Assembly (NCBI RefSeq): GCF_000970675.1
Contig: NZ_LAJA01000007.1
Span: 1 to 64,000, forward strand
Origin: Domibacillus tundrae
Lineage (GTDB): Bacteria; Bacillota; Bacilli; Bacillales; Domibacillaceae
Length of the DNA stretch: 64,000 nucleotides
Direction of reading: 5' to 3'
Part shown: in pieces, positions 40,738 to 49,333 of the stretch
Layout: every line of letters starts with the position of its first letter
Numbering within the stretch: the stretch's first letter is position 1
Notes under the pieces: generated by a model
What the model was told of the DNA's origin: nothing
What the model saw: only the letters and a program-made list of their open reading frames with translations
The model's database searches: none
Translations under genes and position numbers: made by a program

Positions 40738-42378
40738 ATGAACGTTATTCGCTTTATCCGTCTTCACGTAAACAGCTGGTCTATAATGAGTATCATTTTC
40801 ACATTACTCATTTTATCTCCCGCTTTGTCCATTTTCTTTCAAATTTTTGAAAAACCAAATGAAAACTGGGCGCATATTCAAGAATTCCTGCTGAAAAATT
40901 ATATTCAAAATACGTTAATGATTGTTTTTTTCACCGGGCTCTTTTCTATTTTAATCGGTGTGAGCCTTGCCTGGTTCGTGACAGCTTACCGGTTTCCACT
41001 ACGTCGCTTTTTTAAATGGGGGCTCATTTTGCCGCTGGCTATTCCCCCTTATATCGGTGCGTATACATATCATGGCATTGTGAACTACACAGGCGTTCTG
41101 CAGTCCACACTCCGAAATGAATTTAATATAACCGCGAATCCGGCTTATTTCGATATAATGAACATTCCCGGCGCGATTTTTATTTTCACGATTTTTTTGT
41201 ATCCGTACGTGTACATTATTACGCGTGCTTACTTAGAACAGCAATCCGCTTCGTTAATCGAAAATGCACGACTTCTCGGCAGCGGTCCACTGGAATTATT
41301 TTTCCGCGTCATTATGCCCATTTCACGGACAGCTATCATCGGCGGGGCAAGTCTTGTTATTTTAGAGGTGTTAAACGATTACGGCGTTGTGTCTTATTTT
41401 GGCATTCAAGTAATTACGACCGCTATCTTTCAGGCATGGTTTGGCATGAGTGACGTGGCGTCCGCTATTAAGCTCGCAGGTATGTTAATGGCCATTGTTT
41501 TTCTTATTTTGTTTTTGGAAAAAGTACTGCGGGGCCGAAAACAATATAGTTATTCAAATGCAAAAGTCCGGCCGCTTGAACCGATTTCATTATCTCGTGA
41601 GAAAACAATATTGCTTTTTGGTTATGTCATGTTTATTTTTACCGCCGGATTCCTTATTCCATTTGTTCAGCTTTTTCAATGGATGATGATGACTTATGAA
41701 AAAGTCGTTAGTCCGGACTTTTTGCAGCTTATTTTTAATTCCGTGTACGTCTCGCTTATCTCTGCTTTTATCATTATGATCATCGCCCTTGTGATCGGTA
41801 ATTTCATCCGGCTGTCGGACAGCCCTTGGAGCAAAGCTGTCTCTCGTGTAACGGTACTAGGCTACTCGATTCCTGGTGCAGTCATTGCCATTGGTGTTTT
41901 AACTTTTTTCCTCTGGCTTGACCGGCACTTAAACACGGTATACACTGCACTCGGCATTGACGCACCGATTATTTTAAGCTTGGGTCTTGGAATGCTTATT
42001 TTTGCTTACGTAAGCCGGTTTCTTGCGATCGGGTTTAATCCAGTTGATGCTGGATTTGATAAAATCGGCCGCAGCTTTACAGAAGCTTCCCGCCTGCTTG
42101 GCACTTCCCTTATGCGAACTTTTTTTAAAGTGGATTTGCCAATGATTCGCGGCGCTGTATTTGGCGGATTTACATTAGTTTTTATTGAGGTGATGAAAGA
42201 GCTGCCACTTACTCTATTGCTGCAGCCGTTCAATTTTTATACATTATCAACAAAGGCTTTTCAATACGCAAATGATGAAGCTGTTCATGAAGCCGCACTC
42301 GCCTCTATGCTTATTATTTTGATCAGCGGCTTGTCTATCTTTGTATTTCATGCTGTTTTGGAAAAGGAGAAAAAATAA
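40738..42378 (+). CDS. Ferric iron ABC transporter permease (fused, FbpB/FutB type)
   Basis: The 546-residue membrane protein has two copies of the binding-protein-dependent permease domain, each with six predicted membrane segments (about 1-265 and 285-546), as in FbpB and ThiP-like permeases. The EAA loops are visible as ENARLLGSGPLELFFRVIMPI (about 178) and EASRLLGTSLMRTFFKVDLP (about 445). The start ATG follows GTGAGGTATCTAT. A 185-base gap containing a hairpin separates it from the binding-protein gene. Confidence 0.93.
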   Translation: MNVIRFIRLHVNSWSIMSIIFTLLILSPALSIFFQIFEKPNENWAHIQEFLLKNYIQNTLMIVFFTGLFSILIGVSLAWFVTAYRFPLRRFFKWGLILPLAIPPYIGAYTYHGIVNYTGVLQSTLRNEFNITANPAYFDIMNIPGAIFIFTIFLYPYVYIITRAYLEQQSASLIENARLLGSGPLELFFRVIMPISRTAIIGGASLVILEVLNDYGVVSYFGIQVITTAIFQAWFGMSDVASAIKLAGMLMAIVFLILFLEKVLRGRKQYSYSNAKVRPLEPISLSREKTILLFGYVMFIFTAGFLIPFVQLFQWMMMTYEKVVSPDFLQLIFNSVYVSLISAFIIMIIALVIGNFIRLSDSPWSKAVSRVTVLGYSIPGAVIAIGVLTFFLWLDRHLNTVYTALGIDAPIILSLGLGMLIFAYVSRFLAIGFNPVDAGFDKIGRSFTEASRLLGTSLMRTFFKVDLPMIRGAVFGGFTLVFIEVMKELPLTLLLQPFNFYTLSTKAFQYANDEAVHEAALASMLIILISGLSIFVFHAVLEKEKK

Positions 42379-43059
42379 ATGATTATGCAGTTGCATGATG
42401 TAACATTTTCATATCGAAATACAAAAGAAAAAACAATTCAACATCTGTCGATGGAAATGGAAAAAGGCGAGATTTTGACCATCCTCGGTCAAAGCGGCAG
42501 TGGAAAAAGCACTGTTCTTCGTCTTATTGCCGGCCTTGAAGTACCTGAGGCAGGCATGATAACGATCAATGGCAGCACCATGTTTGACCAGAAAACGTTT
42601 GTCCAGCCGGAAAACCGCGGAGTTGGCATGGTGTTTCAAGACTATGCGCTGTTTCCACATATGACCGTGGCCGGCAACATTAAATTCGGCTTAAAAAAGA
42701 TGAAACGGGCTGAACATGATGAACGTCTCGCATCTGTTATCGAACTGGTCGGGCTTAAAGGCTTTGAAAAACGCTATCCGCACGAGCTAAGCGGCGGACA
42801 GCAGCAGCGTGTCGCATTGGCTCGGGCAATGGCGCCCAACCCATCGATTATTTTATTTGACGAACCATTCAGCAATTTAGATGCTGATCTGCAAATCAAA
42901 ATTCGTGATGAACTGCGCACGATTTTAAAAAAAGCAGGCATCACATCCATTTTTGTCACACACGACCAAGCCGATGCACGCGCGATCGCCGATCGGGTTA
43001 TTTTAATGGAAAATGGACATATTTTGAAAACAGGAACGCCGGACCTTATTTTGTGTTAA
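42379..43059 (+). CDS. Ferric iron ABC transporter ATP-binding protein (short form)
   Basis: Provides the ATPase of the iron importer. Walker A GQSGSGKST (about 38-46), signature LSGGQQQRVALARA (about 138) and Walker B IILFDEPFSNLD followed by the switch histidine in FVTHDQ are all intact. At 226 residues it stops right after the nucleotide-binding domain; FbpC-type proteins usually continue with a regulatory OBD/TOBE domain to about 340-350 residues. Its last codons lie in a terminator hairpin and overlap the convergent panE by 14 bases. It starts directly after the permease stop. Confidence 0.93.
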   Translation: MIMQLHDVTFSYRNTKEKTIQHLSMEMEKGEILTILGQSGSGKSTVLRLIAGLEVPEAGMITINGSTMFDQKTFVQPENRGVGMVFQDYALFPHMTVAGNIKFGLKKMKRAEHDERLASVIELVGLKGFEKRYPHELSGGQQQRVALARAMAPNPSIILFDEPFSNLDADLQIKIRDELRTILKKAGITSIFVTHDQADARAIADRVILMENGHILKTGTPDLILC

Positions 43060-43073
43060 AGTCCGGCGTTTTT
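43035..43073. terminator. Bidirectional terminator shared by ATPase gene and panE
   Basis: AACGCCGGAC (43035-43044) and GTCCGGCGTT (43061-43070) form a perfect 10-bp stem with a 16-base loop; the plus strand continues with TTT. Both stop codons (43057-43059 on plus, 43046-43048 on minus) lie in the loop, and each arm encodes Thr-Pro-Asp in its own gene. Confidence 0.85.
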
Positions 43074-43921
43074 CCTTTTAAAAGATTGTATAAAATCGAA
43101 AAAGCCGGGACTTGCACATTGTTTCGTGCCGCTTCATCTAACAGGGCGCCCACAATAGCGTTTAGTTCGGTCATTCGCCCCGCTTTCACATCACTCAACA
43201 TCGAAGATTCATTGGGCGCTGTCTTGCGGCAAATATCAAAAACCGATTGTGTGACAGCTTCTTTTGTTTTATAAGGAAAAACAGCCGAAAACTCTTCACA
43301 AAGTGTTTCTACGGCCGCACGATACTCACTGTTTTCCACCAGCTCTCCATTTTTCACATTCAGAAGTGCAGTCAGCGGGTTGATAACAGTGTTGGCTGCC
43401 ATTTTTTCGACTAGCATTTCATAGACATCCGGTTCCCATTGAAAGGAAAAACCAGGTGTCCCCAACACGCAACTAATCTCTTTATGTCCCCCTTTTACAC
43501 TGGCCATTTTTGTTGTATCACGCCCATTTACTCCAATTGTCCGCTCGTCTATTTTGGCAATTCCGTGTGTTACTGATGCGGCGTAAATATTCCGATGGGA
43601 TAGAGGCTGAATCTTCTTAAGGTGACTCAAGCCATTTTGAATAAATAACAGTGACCGGACGTCGGGCAGTTCTTTCAGCACGTCGTTTAAATGATATTGT
43701 TTCACAGCTACAACGACTAAGTTCGTTTCGACCGGAGCAGATTTAGCCGTCTTGACGATATGAACCGACTCCTGATTGTTTTCAATGACACGGATGCCGT
43801 CCGTTTCAAGCCGTTTTGCCTGTTCCTTTGTCCTTGCTTGAACGGTCACTTGATGATAACTGCTCCATTGCGATGCAAAAAACAAGCCAATTGCCCCGCC
43901 TCCTATAATATGAATATTCAT
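43046..43921 (-). CDS. panE: 2-dehydropantoate 2-reductase
   Basis: Reduces ketopantoate to pantoate with NADPH in the pantothenate pathway; this matches the ylbQ position of B. subtilis. The 291-residue ketopantoate reductase fold shows the N-terminal NADP motif IIGGGAIGLFFA (4-15), the catalytic lysine region VEKMAANTVINPLTALLN (about 178) and the C-terminal ESSMLSDVKAGRMTELNAIVG. The homologue coaD lies 6 kb away, so two coenzyme A pathway genes are in this window. Confidence 0.93.
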   Translation of the reverse strand: MNIHIIGGGAIGLFFASQWSSYHQVTVQARTKEQAKRLETDGIRVIENNQESVHIVKTAKSAPVETNLVVVAVKQYHLNDVLKELPDVRSLLFIQNGLSHLKKIQPLSHRNIYAASVTHGIAKIDERTIGVNGRDTTKMASVKGGHKEISCVLGTPGFSFQWEPDVYEMLVEKMAANTVINPLTALLNVKNGELVENSEYRAAVETLCEEFSAVFPYKTKEAVTQSVFDICRKTAPNESSMLSDVKAGRMTELNAIVGALLDEAARNNVQVPAFSILYNLLKGKTPDFNTK

Positions 43922-44004
43922 TTCTCCCCCTGTTTTGTGAGCAATAACAATGATCGCTGCTTTTTATTTGCTTTATTATATAATAAAAGAGAAGGAAGAT
44001 TCCC

Positions 44005-44046
44005 AGAAAATAAGCTGATCTCCGCTTAGGGACCAGCTTATTTTCT
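44005..44046. terminator. Terminator after the crotonase gene
   Basis: AGAAAATAAGCTG and CAGCTTATTTTCT form a 13-bp stem around a 16-base loop. The minus-strand stem starts at the last base of the crotonase stop codon; the structure is nearly symmetric and could act in both directions. Confidence 0.7.
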
Positions 44047-44807
44047 TATGTATTTTTCGATAAAAAAGCAGCGACCGCTTGATGGTGCGCTTCTTTCCCC
44101 CATAGCACCGAACACGCACGAATTTCTTTTTCTATCCGGCTTTTCAGATCGCCCGCCTGCCATTTCCCAATTATCATTTGTTTATACGCACGAAGAACTT
44201 CACTGTCTATCGATTGCTCATTAGCGAAAAACGCCCGTGCTTCTTCAATGTCGACTTTGTCGTGAAGCCGGTCGATAAAGCCAAAATCATCTAGCTGCTC
44301 CGCCCGGAAAACGGCCGCTTCTGACAGCATTTTAAAAGCGAGCCTGCTCTCGATTCGTTCAAACAGCATCGTTCCCCCGCCCCAGCCGGTTGTAATGGCA
44401 AGACCGCCTTGAATAAATCCTATTTTCGCACCGGTCCTGGCAACCCGATAATCACAAGCCGTCGCCAGTTCGCAGCCGCCGCCAACTGCCGTTCCATTGA
44501 TAAGCGCAGCAGTCGGTTTTGGAAACACTGCCAGCTCATATAAAAGCTCACCCATTTTTGACAACATCGCATACGCTTCCTGCTCCGTTTGCAAAGACTG
44601 AAAAGCGGATAGATCACCACCTGAACAAAATGCTTTATCTCCTTTTCCTGTAATGGCCAAGACCCGTACGTCCTCTTTTAAAGCCCGATCCAGTGCCTCA
44701 CGCAGCCCATCCATCACGTTATAATTAATCGCATTTCTTCGCTTTTCTCGTGTGATTGTAAACAGCAAAATCCCACTTTCTTTGTCCAATTCAATCGTAT
44801 AATCCAT
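44046..44807 (-). CDS. Enoyl-CoA hydratase/isomerase family protein
   Basis: Crotonase-fold protein of about 253 residues. The oxyanion-hole motifs are visible as AFCSGGDLSAF (about 63) and INGTAVGGGCELATACDYRVA (about 105); the latter has Gly-Gly-Gly-Cys-Glu, where Glu is a usual catalytic residue of hydratases. The substrate cannot be read from the sequence. The start at MDYTIELD follows GGGAGGGG. It stands alone between panE and rpmF. Confidence 0.88.
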   Translation of the reverse strand: MDYTIELDKESGILLFTITREKRRNAINYNVMDGLREALDRALKEDVRVLAITGKGDKAFCSGGDLSAFQSLQTEQEAYAMLSKMGELLYELAVFPKPTAALINGTAVGGGCELATACDYRVARTGAKIGFIQGGLAITTGWGGGTMLFERIESRLAFKMLSEAAVFRAEQLDDFGFIDRLHDKVDIEEARAFFANEQSIDSEVLRAYKQMIIGKWQAGDLKSRIEKEIRACSVLWGKEAHHQAVAAFLSKNT

Positions 44808-44860
44808 TTTATCCCCTCCCACCCCATTGTAGCGCTTTCAATTTCCGAAAAACAAGCACA

Positions 44861-44895
44861 AAAAAAGCGGAGAGCCATGGTCTCTCCGCTTTTTT
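44861..44895 (-). terminator. Terminator after rpmF
   Basis: AGCGGAGAG and CTCTCCGCT form a 9-bp stem with AAAAAA on one side and TTTTTT on the other, just after rpmF. The symmetric A and T runs mean it could work on both strands. Confidence 0.88.
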
Positions 44896-44912
44896 GAAAG
44901 ATTTAAAAAGTC

Positions 44913-45092
44913 TTATTTGCTAACGCTAACGACTTCTTTGCCTTTATATGTTCCGCACTCTTTGCACACGCGGTGCGCAAGTTTCATTTCACCACAGTTC
45001 GGGCAAGAAACCATACCGGGCACTTGTAATTTGAAATGCGTACGGCGTTTGTTTTTGCGTGTAGTGGATGTTCTTCTAGCAGGTACTGCCAT
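44913..45092 (-). CDS. rpmF: 50S ribosomal protein L32 (zinc-binding form)
   Basis: Small ribosomal protein of 59 residues, read directly from the minus strand. It begins [20 protein letters not shown], as L32 does, and has the four zinc-ligand cysteines in SCPNCGE and VCKECGT. The zinc-binding form implies the zinc-replete paralogue. It lies downstream of ylbN, as in B. subtilis, 62 bases after it and followed by a strong terminator. The ribosome binding site AGGAGGTG precedes the ATG. Confidence 0.96.
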   Translation of the reverse strand: MAVPARRTSTTRKNKRRTHFKLQVPGMVSCPNCGEMKLAHRVCKECGTYKGKEVVSVSK

Positions 45093-45154
45093 GTGATATA
45101 CACCTCCTTAAAGGAATAAAAACTATATGAAGCCAGAATAGCTGTACTTCTCAA

Positions 45155-45685
45155 TTACTCATCATCAGACGAAAAGAAGTTTTGAAGTTCTGCCAATCGT
45201 GGATCGACAGCCGGCTTCTCTTTTTTGGGAAGCTCTTCTTCATCTTCATAAAACGCCCAATTGTTTCCTGACTGAACAACATACTTGTCAGCTTCTTCAC
45301 TAAAAATTTGCATCGGCACCTCTAAGATGATGGCTTCTTCTAAAATCGGACGGAGATCAATAACATTTCCTTCCGGCAGATGAACATCTTCTGTTTCGTA
45401 AAATTCGCCCTCTTCCGGTTTTAATAAAAACCGTTCAGTAAGCGGGATCTCAAACGGGTAAGGCACATCAACAAGCGTTCGTGAACAAGGGACAATCATT
45501 TCGCCCATTGCTTTCACTTGAAAAACAATTTGATCATGACGGATATCGGCACGTCCTGTTACGTGTACAGGAGAAATACGGCGAATATCATTGTCGAGCG
45601 TTGTTAGTTCGGTTAAATCAACTTTTTCGTCGATTTCAAGACCGCGGTCGCGGTGTTTTTGCAGTTGAATTATTGACCATTTCAT
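45155..45685 (-). CDS. ylbN: YceD family protein YlbN (DUF177)
   Basis: Conserved 176-residue protein found directly upstream of rpmF in most bacteria; its plant and E. coli relatives are linked to 23S rRNA accumulation. It starts MKWSIIQLQKHRDRGLEIDE, has the family core VPCSRTLVDVPYPFEIPLTE and the C-terminal DPRLAELQNFFSSDDE. It shares the perfect sigma-A promoter just upstream with rpmF. Confidence 0.93.
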   Translation of the reverse strand: MKWSIIQLQKHRDRGLEIDEKVDLTELTTLDNDIRRISPVHVTGRADIRHDQIVFQVKAMGEMIVPCSRTLVDVPYPFEIPLTERFLLKPEEGEFYETEDVHLPEGNVIDLRPILEEAIILEVPMQIFSEEADKYVVQSGNNWAFYEDEEELPKKEKPAVDPRLAELQNFFSSDDE

Positions 45686-45711
45686 TTAATCACCTCAAGG
45701 CAACAAAAGTA

Positions 45712-45740
45712 ATTATAGCCCTCTCCTGATATATTGTCAA
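45712..45740 (-). promoter_or_regulatory. Consensus sigma-A promoter of ylbN-rpmF
   Basis: A perfect -35 TTGACA (45735-45740) and perfect -10 TATAAT (45712-45717) are separated by exactly 17 bases, 27 bases before the ylbN start. It is the strongest promoter by consensus in the window, fitting for a ribosomal protein gene. Confidence 0.88.
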
Positions 45741-45768
45741 TATATTTTCTTTACAGTGAAATGCTTGT

Positions 45769-45797
45769 TTGACTTTTTATTCATCATCTTTGAAAAT
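45769..45797 (+). promoter_or_regulatory. Sigma-A promoter of tmcAL
   Basis: TTGACT (45769-45774) and GAAAAT (45792-45797) are 17 bases apart, 35 bases before the tmcAL ATG. The -35 is good and the -10 matches four of six. Confidence 0.5.
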
Positions 45798-45831
45798 GAA
45801 GATACATTCTGATCAAGAAAGGAATATTCCA

Positions 45832-47019
45832 ATGAACGCAGCGGGTATTATTGTTGAATATAATCCGTTTCATAACGGACATCTCTACCATATAAATGAA
45901 ACAAAACGTTTGTCAAATGCGGACGCAATCGTCGCTGTCATGAGCGGCTCATTTTTACAGCGCGGCGAACCTGCTGTAACCGATAAATGGACCCGGACGA
46001 AAATGGCACTGCAGCATGGCGTTGATGTCGTCGTCGAACTTCCATATGCATTTTCGACTCAAAAAGCAGAAATATTTGCTATAGGCGCAATTGAAATTCT
46101 GCATCACTTAAAGTGCCAATCATTTTGCTTTGGGAGCGAAAATGGACAAATTGAACCTTTTTTCCAAAGCGTGGACCAGCTGAGTAAAAAAAAGGAACAG
46201 CTGGCCGCACTTGTCCGCCTATTTATGAAAGAAGGAATAAGCTACCCGTCCGCTCAAACGAAAGCAAGAAATTCCATTTTTCAAAAAGACCCGCTGCCGC
46301 TTGATTTGTCAAAGCCAAATAATATTTTGGGTTTTCATTACATGCAAGCAAATGATATACTCGGCTCCCCGTTAAATCCACTCACTGTGCTGAGAAAAGG
46401 AGCAGGCTTTCATGATGCAGAAGCGTCTGGATCGATTGCAAGTGCAACAGCGATTCGGCAGCGTTTGCTTGAAACAAGCATCTCAATTGATGATGTGATG
46501 CCGCCTTTAAGTGCTGCCGGGCTAAAAAAGCGGTCCTTGCATTCGTGGGAATCGTATTGGCCGCTGCTTCGCTATCGGCTTTTATCCCTTCAGCCTGAAC
46601 AGCTTGCTTCTATTTATGAAGTGGAAGAAGGGATTGGGCCAAGGTTAATACAAGCAGCGCTGAAATGTGATTCGTTCGCTGCGTTCATGCAGCGTGTAAA
46701 AACGAAACGATATACTTGGACCCGCCTGCAGCGAATGATGACACATATTTTAACGGATACTGATAAAGAAAGCATGCGACAGGCTGAACGCGTTTCATTT
46801 ATTCGCTTACTCGGTATGACAGAAAACGGGCGGGCTTATATTCGATCGATAAAAAAAGAAATGCTCGTGCCGCTGGTTTCACGAACGGCATCGGCCAGCG
46901 ATCTTCTGGCACTTGATATAAAGGCAGCACGCGTTTTTGCTTCTGCTCCCAATTTGCCGAAAGACTATGCCGATTCCCTCCTTGAACAAGAATATTCAAC
47001 ACCCCCGCTCTTACTTTGA
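45832..47019 (+). CDS. tmcAL: tRNA(Met) cytidine acetate ligase TmcAL
   Basis: Acetylates the wobble cytidine of elongator tRNA-Met using acetate and ATP (formerly YlbM). The 395-residue protein has the nucleotidylyltransferase-like N-terminus IIVEYNPFHNGHLYH with the HxGH-type motif (about 5-19), then VAVMSGSFLQRGEPA. The start is the ATG of MNAAGIIVEY after AAAGGA; an earlier frame start lies in the promoter. Its 3' end overlaps ylbL by 9 bases, tail to tail. Confidence 0.94.
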   Translation: MNAAGIIVEYNPFHNGHLYHINETKRLSNADAIVAVMSGSFLQRGEPAVTDKWTRTKMALQHGVDVVVELPYAFSTQKAEIFAIGAIEILHHLKCQSFCFGSENGQIEPFFQSVDQLSKKKEQLAALVRLFMKEGISYPSAQTKARNSIFQKDPLPLDLSKPNNILGFHYMQANDILGSPLNPLTVLRKGAGFHDAEASGSIASATAIRQRLLETSISIDDVMPPLSAAGLKKRSLHSWESYWPLLRYRLLSLQPEQLASIYEVEEGIGPRLIQAALKCDSFAAFMQRVKTKRYTWTRLQRMMTHILTDTDKESMRQAERVSFIRLLGMTENGRAYIRSIKKEMLVPLVSRTASASDLLALDIKAARVFASAPNLPKDYADSLLEQEYSTPPLLL

Positions 47020-48078
47020 TGCGGTAATGTTATTTAAATAATCGACCGCATCTGAAAATACTTTAACAGGCACAATGATCATGTCTGTTCCGATGTTTTC
47101 TGCTGCTTTTTTTGCTTCTTCATAATTGGTCTTTAGATTCGAACGGTCCGCTGGCAGCTCGTCGTCCGGCGCAAAAAAGAACTGTGCTCCTGCCCGATCG
47201 GCTGCAACAACTTTTTGCGCGATGCCGCCGATCCGGCCGACCGTTCCATCTGACGCGATGGTACCAGTCCCGGCAACCTTTAAACCCGCCGCAATATCTT
47301 CTTCTACCAGCTGATCATAAATTTCAAGACTGAACATAAGACCGGCGGAAGGTCCGCCGATTTCATCCGCTTCAAGTTTTACCTTTGGTTCGCTTTTTAG
47401 CGTCCTGTCATCCGCCAGACTGATGCCGAGACCGGACTTGCCATCAAGTTCCGCGAAGGCCCTGAGCTGAATCGTTTTTTCATATTTTTTTTTGTTGCGT
47501 GTAAACGCGATGGTCACTGCTTCGCCCGGATTTTTTGACTGCACATAGTCAGTCATTTCTTTTGATGATTTTATATCCCGGCCATCGATGGATGTAATCC
47601 GATCACCCGCCTCCAGCACTTTCTCAGCGGGCATACCAGGGAATACACCAAGTACGTAAATGCCGTTGTATGTCCAATCATACGGCTTCTCTGCTTCATC
47701 AAACGCAACAGTGACCGCATTTTGCTGCGACGTATCCATCAAATGAAACTGTCTTACGTTGTATTCGTCGTCTGATTCGTGCGGATAACGGACATCTTCT
47801 TTCGGCAATATTTCTTCGTAATCACGCACAGAAGCCCATGCGTATGAGTAGACATTGGCCGGCCCCATTCGAATAGTCGTCAGCATTAAGGTACTTGTGT
47901 CATTCACATCTCCCCCATCCACGTGGACAATCGGGTCAAGCTCGTGTGCCCCTCCCGGTTTTGTTACGTAATACGGAAGCGGAATGAACGCGGCTGCGAT
48001 TATTGTGAGCAGCACAGCGTACAGGAACACAGTTTGTTTATTATTCACATTTGTTCTTCCTTCCATGCAGATGCCCAT
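47011..48078 (-). CDS. ylbL: PDZ-domain Lon-like serine protease YlbL
   Basis: Membrane-anchored S16-type protease, implicated in B. subtilis in clearing the SOS division inhibitor YneA. It has an N-terminal membrane segment (about 15-35), a PDZ domain (about 140-215; VFPGMPAEKVLEAGDRITSIDG) and a Lon-like catalytic domain with the serine in GGPSAGLMFSLEIYD and lysine in IAQKVVAA. The ATG at 48078 follows GGAGG; a GTG at 48048 is a possible shorter start. Confidence 0.93.
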   Translation of the reverse strand: MGICMEGRTNVNNKQTVFLYAVLLTIIAAAFIPLPYYVTKPGGAHELDPIVHVDGGDVNDTSTLMLTTIRMGPANVYSYAWASVRDYEEILPKEDVRYPHESDDEYNVRQFHLMDTSQQNAVTVAFDEAEKPYDWTYNGIYVLGVFPGMPAEKVLEAGDRITSIDGRDIKSSKEMTDYVQSKNPGEAVTIAFTRNKKKYEKTIQLRAFAELDGKSGLGISLADDRTLKSEPKVKLEADEIGGPSAGLMFSLEIYDQLVEEDIAAGLKVAGTGTIASDGTVGRIGGIAQKVVAADRAGAQFFFAPDDELPADRSNLKTNYEEAKKAAENIGTDMIIVPVKVFSDAVDYLNNITASK

Positions 48079-48137
48079 TCAGGCTTCCTCCGGTGTCATC
48101 TGTTTCGTTAGTCTATTTTTTCAAGCGGAACATATCC

Positions 48138-48166
48138 TTTTGTACAGGCTCTTTTATTGTACAAAA
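48138..48166. repeat. Inverted repeat between ylbL and ylbJ
   Basis: Perfect 9-bp arms TTTTGTACA (48138-48146) and TGTACAAAA (48158-48166) flank an 11-base spacer in the divergent ylbL-ylbJ intergenic region. Each arm also contains the palindrome TGTACA. It could be a regulator-binding site for one or both genes; no known regulator matches with confidence. Confidence 0.5.
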
Positions 48167-48208
48167 TTTTGAGCAAGTACGCTTTATATTACACTTGGGA
48201 GGCTTTTT

Positions 48209-49333
48209 ATGTGGAAAACCTATGCTGCTGCTTGCGCAGTTACGCTTTTTGCCGCTGCCCTTCTTCTTTCACCCCAAACTGGCTTGCGGGCAGCTATATA
48301 CGGGATGGATATTTGGTGGAAAACAGTTTTCCCATCACTTCTTCCTTTTTTTATCTTAACAGAATTAATGGCTGGTCTTGGTGTCATTGCATTTTTTGGT
48401 TCTTTGTTAAGTGGATTTATGCAGTTTTTCTTTCGCATTCCCGGTCCTGCCGGTGTTACGTGGATGCTGTCACTTGCTTCCGGGTTTCCATCAGGGGCAA
48501 GGATGGCTGCACGTCTTCGCGCTGAACATTCGATTACACGAATTGAAGCAGAACGACTCGTTGCAATGGCACATTCCTCTAATCCTTTATTTATTTTAAG
48601 TGCTGTAGCCAGCGGCTTTTTGAAAAACCCGGAAGCAGGGTTTCTGCTCGCAGCGGCTCATTATAGCGGGGCATTTCTCGTTGGGCTCACAATGCGCTTT
48701 TATGGAGGAAATAAAGAAGGACAAGCGAAAACGGTGGCTGAAGGACCGTTGACTGCTTTCAAGGAGGCGCGAAAAAAGGATGGACGAGTGTTTGGCACGA
48801 TGTTTGCGGATGCAGTCTTGTCCTCTGTGCAAACACTTATGCTGATCGGTGGTTTTATTCTCTTTTTTTCGGTATTAACTGCTTTGTTAAATGAATATGG
48901 TGCAGTGGCCTTTTTCTTTTCTCTTTTTGCTTCACAAGAAACGAGCATGCCGATCGTCCGCGCTTTATTTGCCGGCTTTTTTGAACTGACGTCCGGTGTT
49001 CAGCTGTCGTCTTCCACTTCTATTTCTCCTAACGTAAGCCTCCTCTTAATAAGTGCTATTCTTGGGTTTAGCGGCTTAAGTGTCCATGCCCAGGTAGCGG
49101 CCATTATTAGCAGCACAGATATTCGTTATGGACCGTTTTTAGCCGCTCGCGTATTGCACAGCTTTTATGCAGTTATTATTATGCTATGGCTCATGTCCCA
49201 CCCTTTTTCTTTTCCAGCTGTCGGTCTTTCTTTTATACCGGAGCGCGGAATGCTGATCACTGTTTTATTTCTTGGGACTGCTTCCATCCTGCTTGCTTTT
49301 CGCTGTTCAAAAAGCCGGGAAAAACGAGTATAG
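48209..49333 (+). CDS. ylbJ: Sporulation integral membrane protein YlbJ
   Basis: Polytopic membrane protein of 374 residues with about eight hydrophobic segments and two related halves typical of nucleoside-recognition (Gate) domain proteins. B. subtilis YlbJ is made in the mother cell and needed for normal cortex. Motifs include GVTWMLSLASGFPSGARMAA (about 93) and ILGFSGLSVHAQVAAI (about 285). The start follows GGGAGGCTTTTT. Its last codons form one arm of a terminator hairpin. Confidence 0.92.
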   Translation: MWKTYAAACAVTLFAAALLLSPQTGLRAAIYGMDIWWKTVFPSLLPFFILTELMAGLGVIAFFGSLLSGFMQFFFRIPGPAGVTWMLSLASGFPSGARMAARLRAEHSITRIEAERLVAMAHSSNPLFILSAVASGFLKNPEAGFLLAAAHYSGAFLVGLTMRFYGGNKEGQAKTVAEGPLTAFKEARKKDGRVFGTMFADAVLSSVQTLMLIGGFILFFSVLTALLNEYGAVAFFFSLFASQETSMPIVRALFAGFFELTSGVQLSSSTSISPNVSLLLISAILGFSGLSVHAQVAAIISSTDIRYGPFLAARVLHSFYAVIIMLWLMSHPFSFPAVGLSFIPERGMLITVLFLGTASILLAFRCSKSREKRV

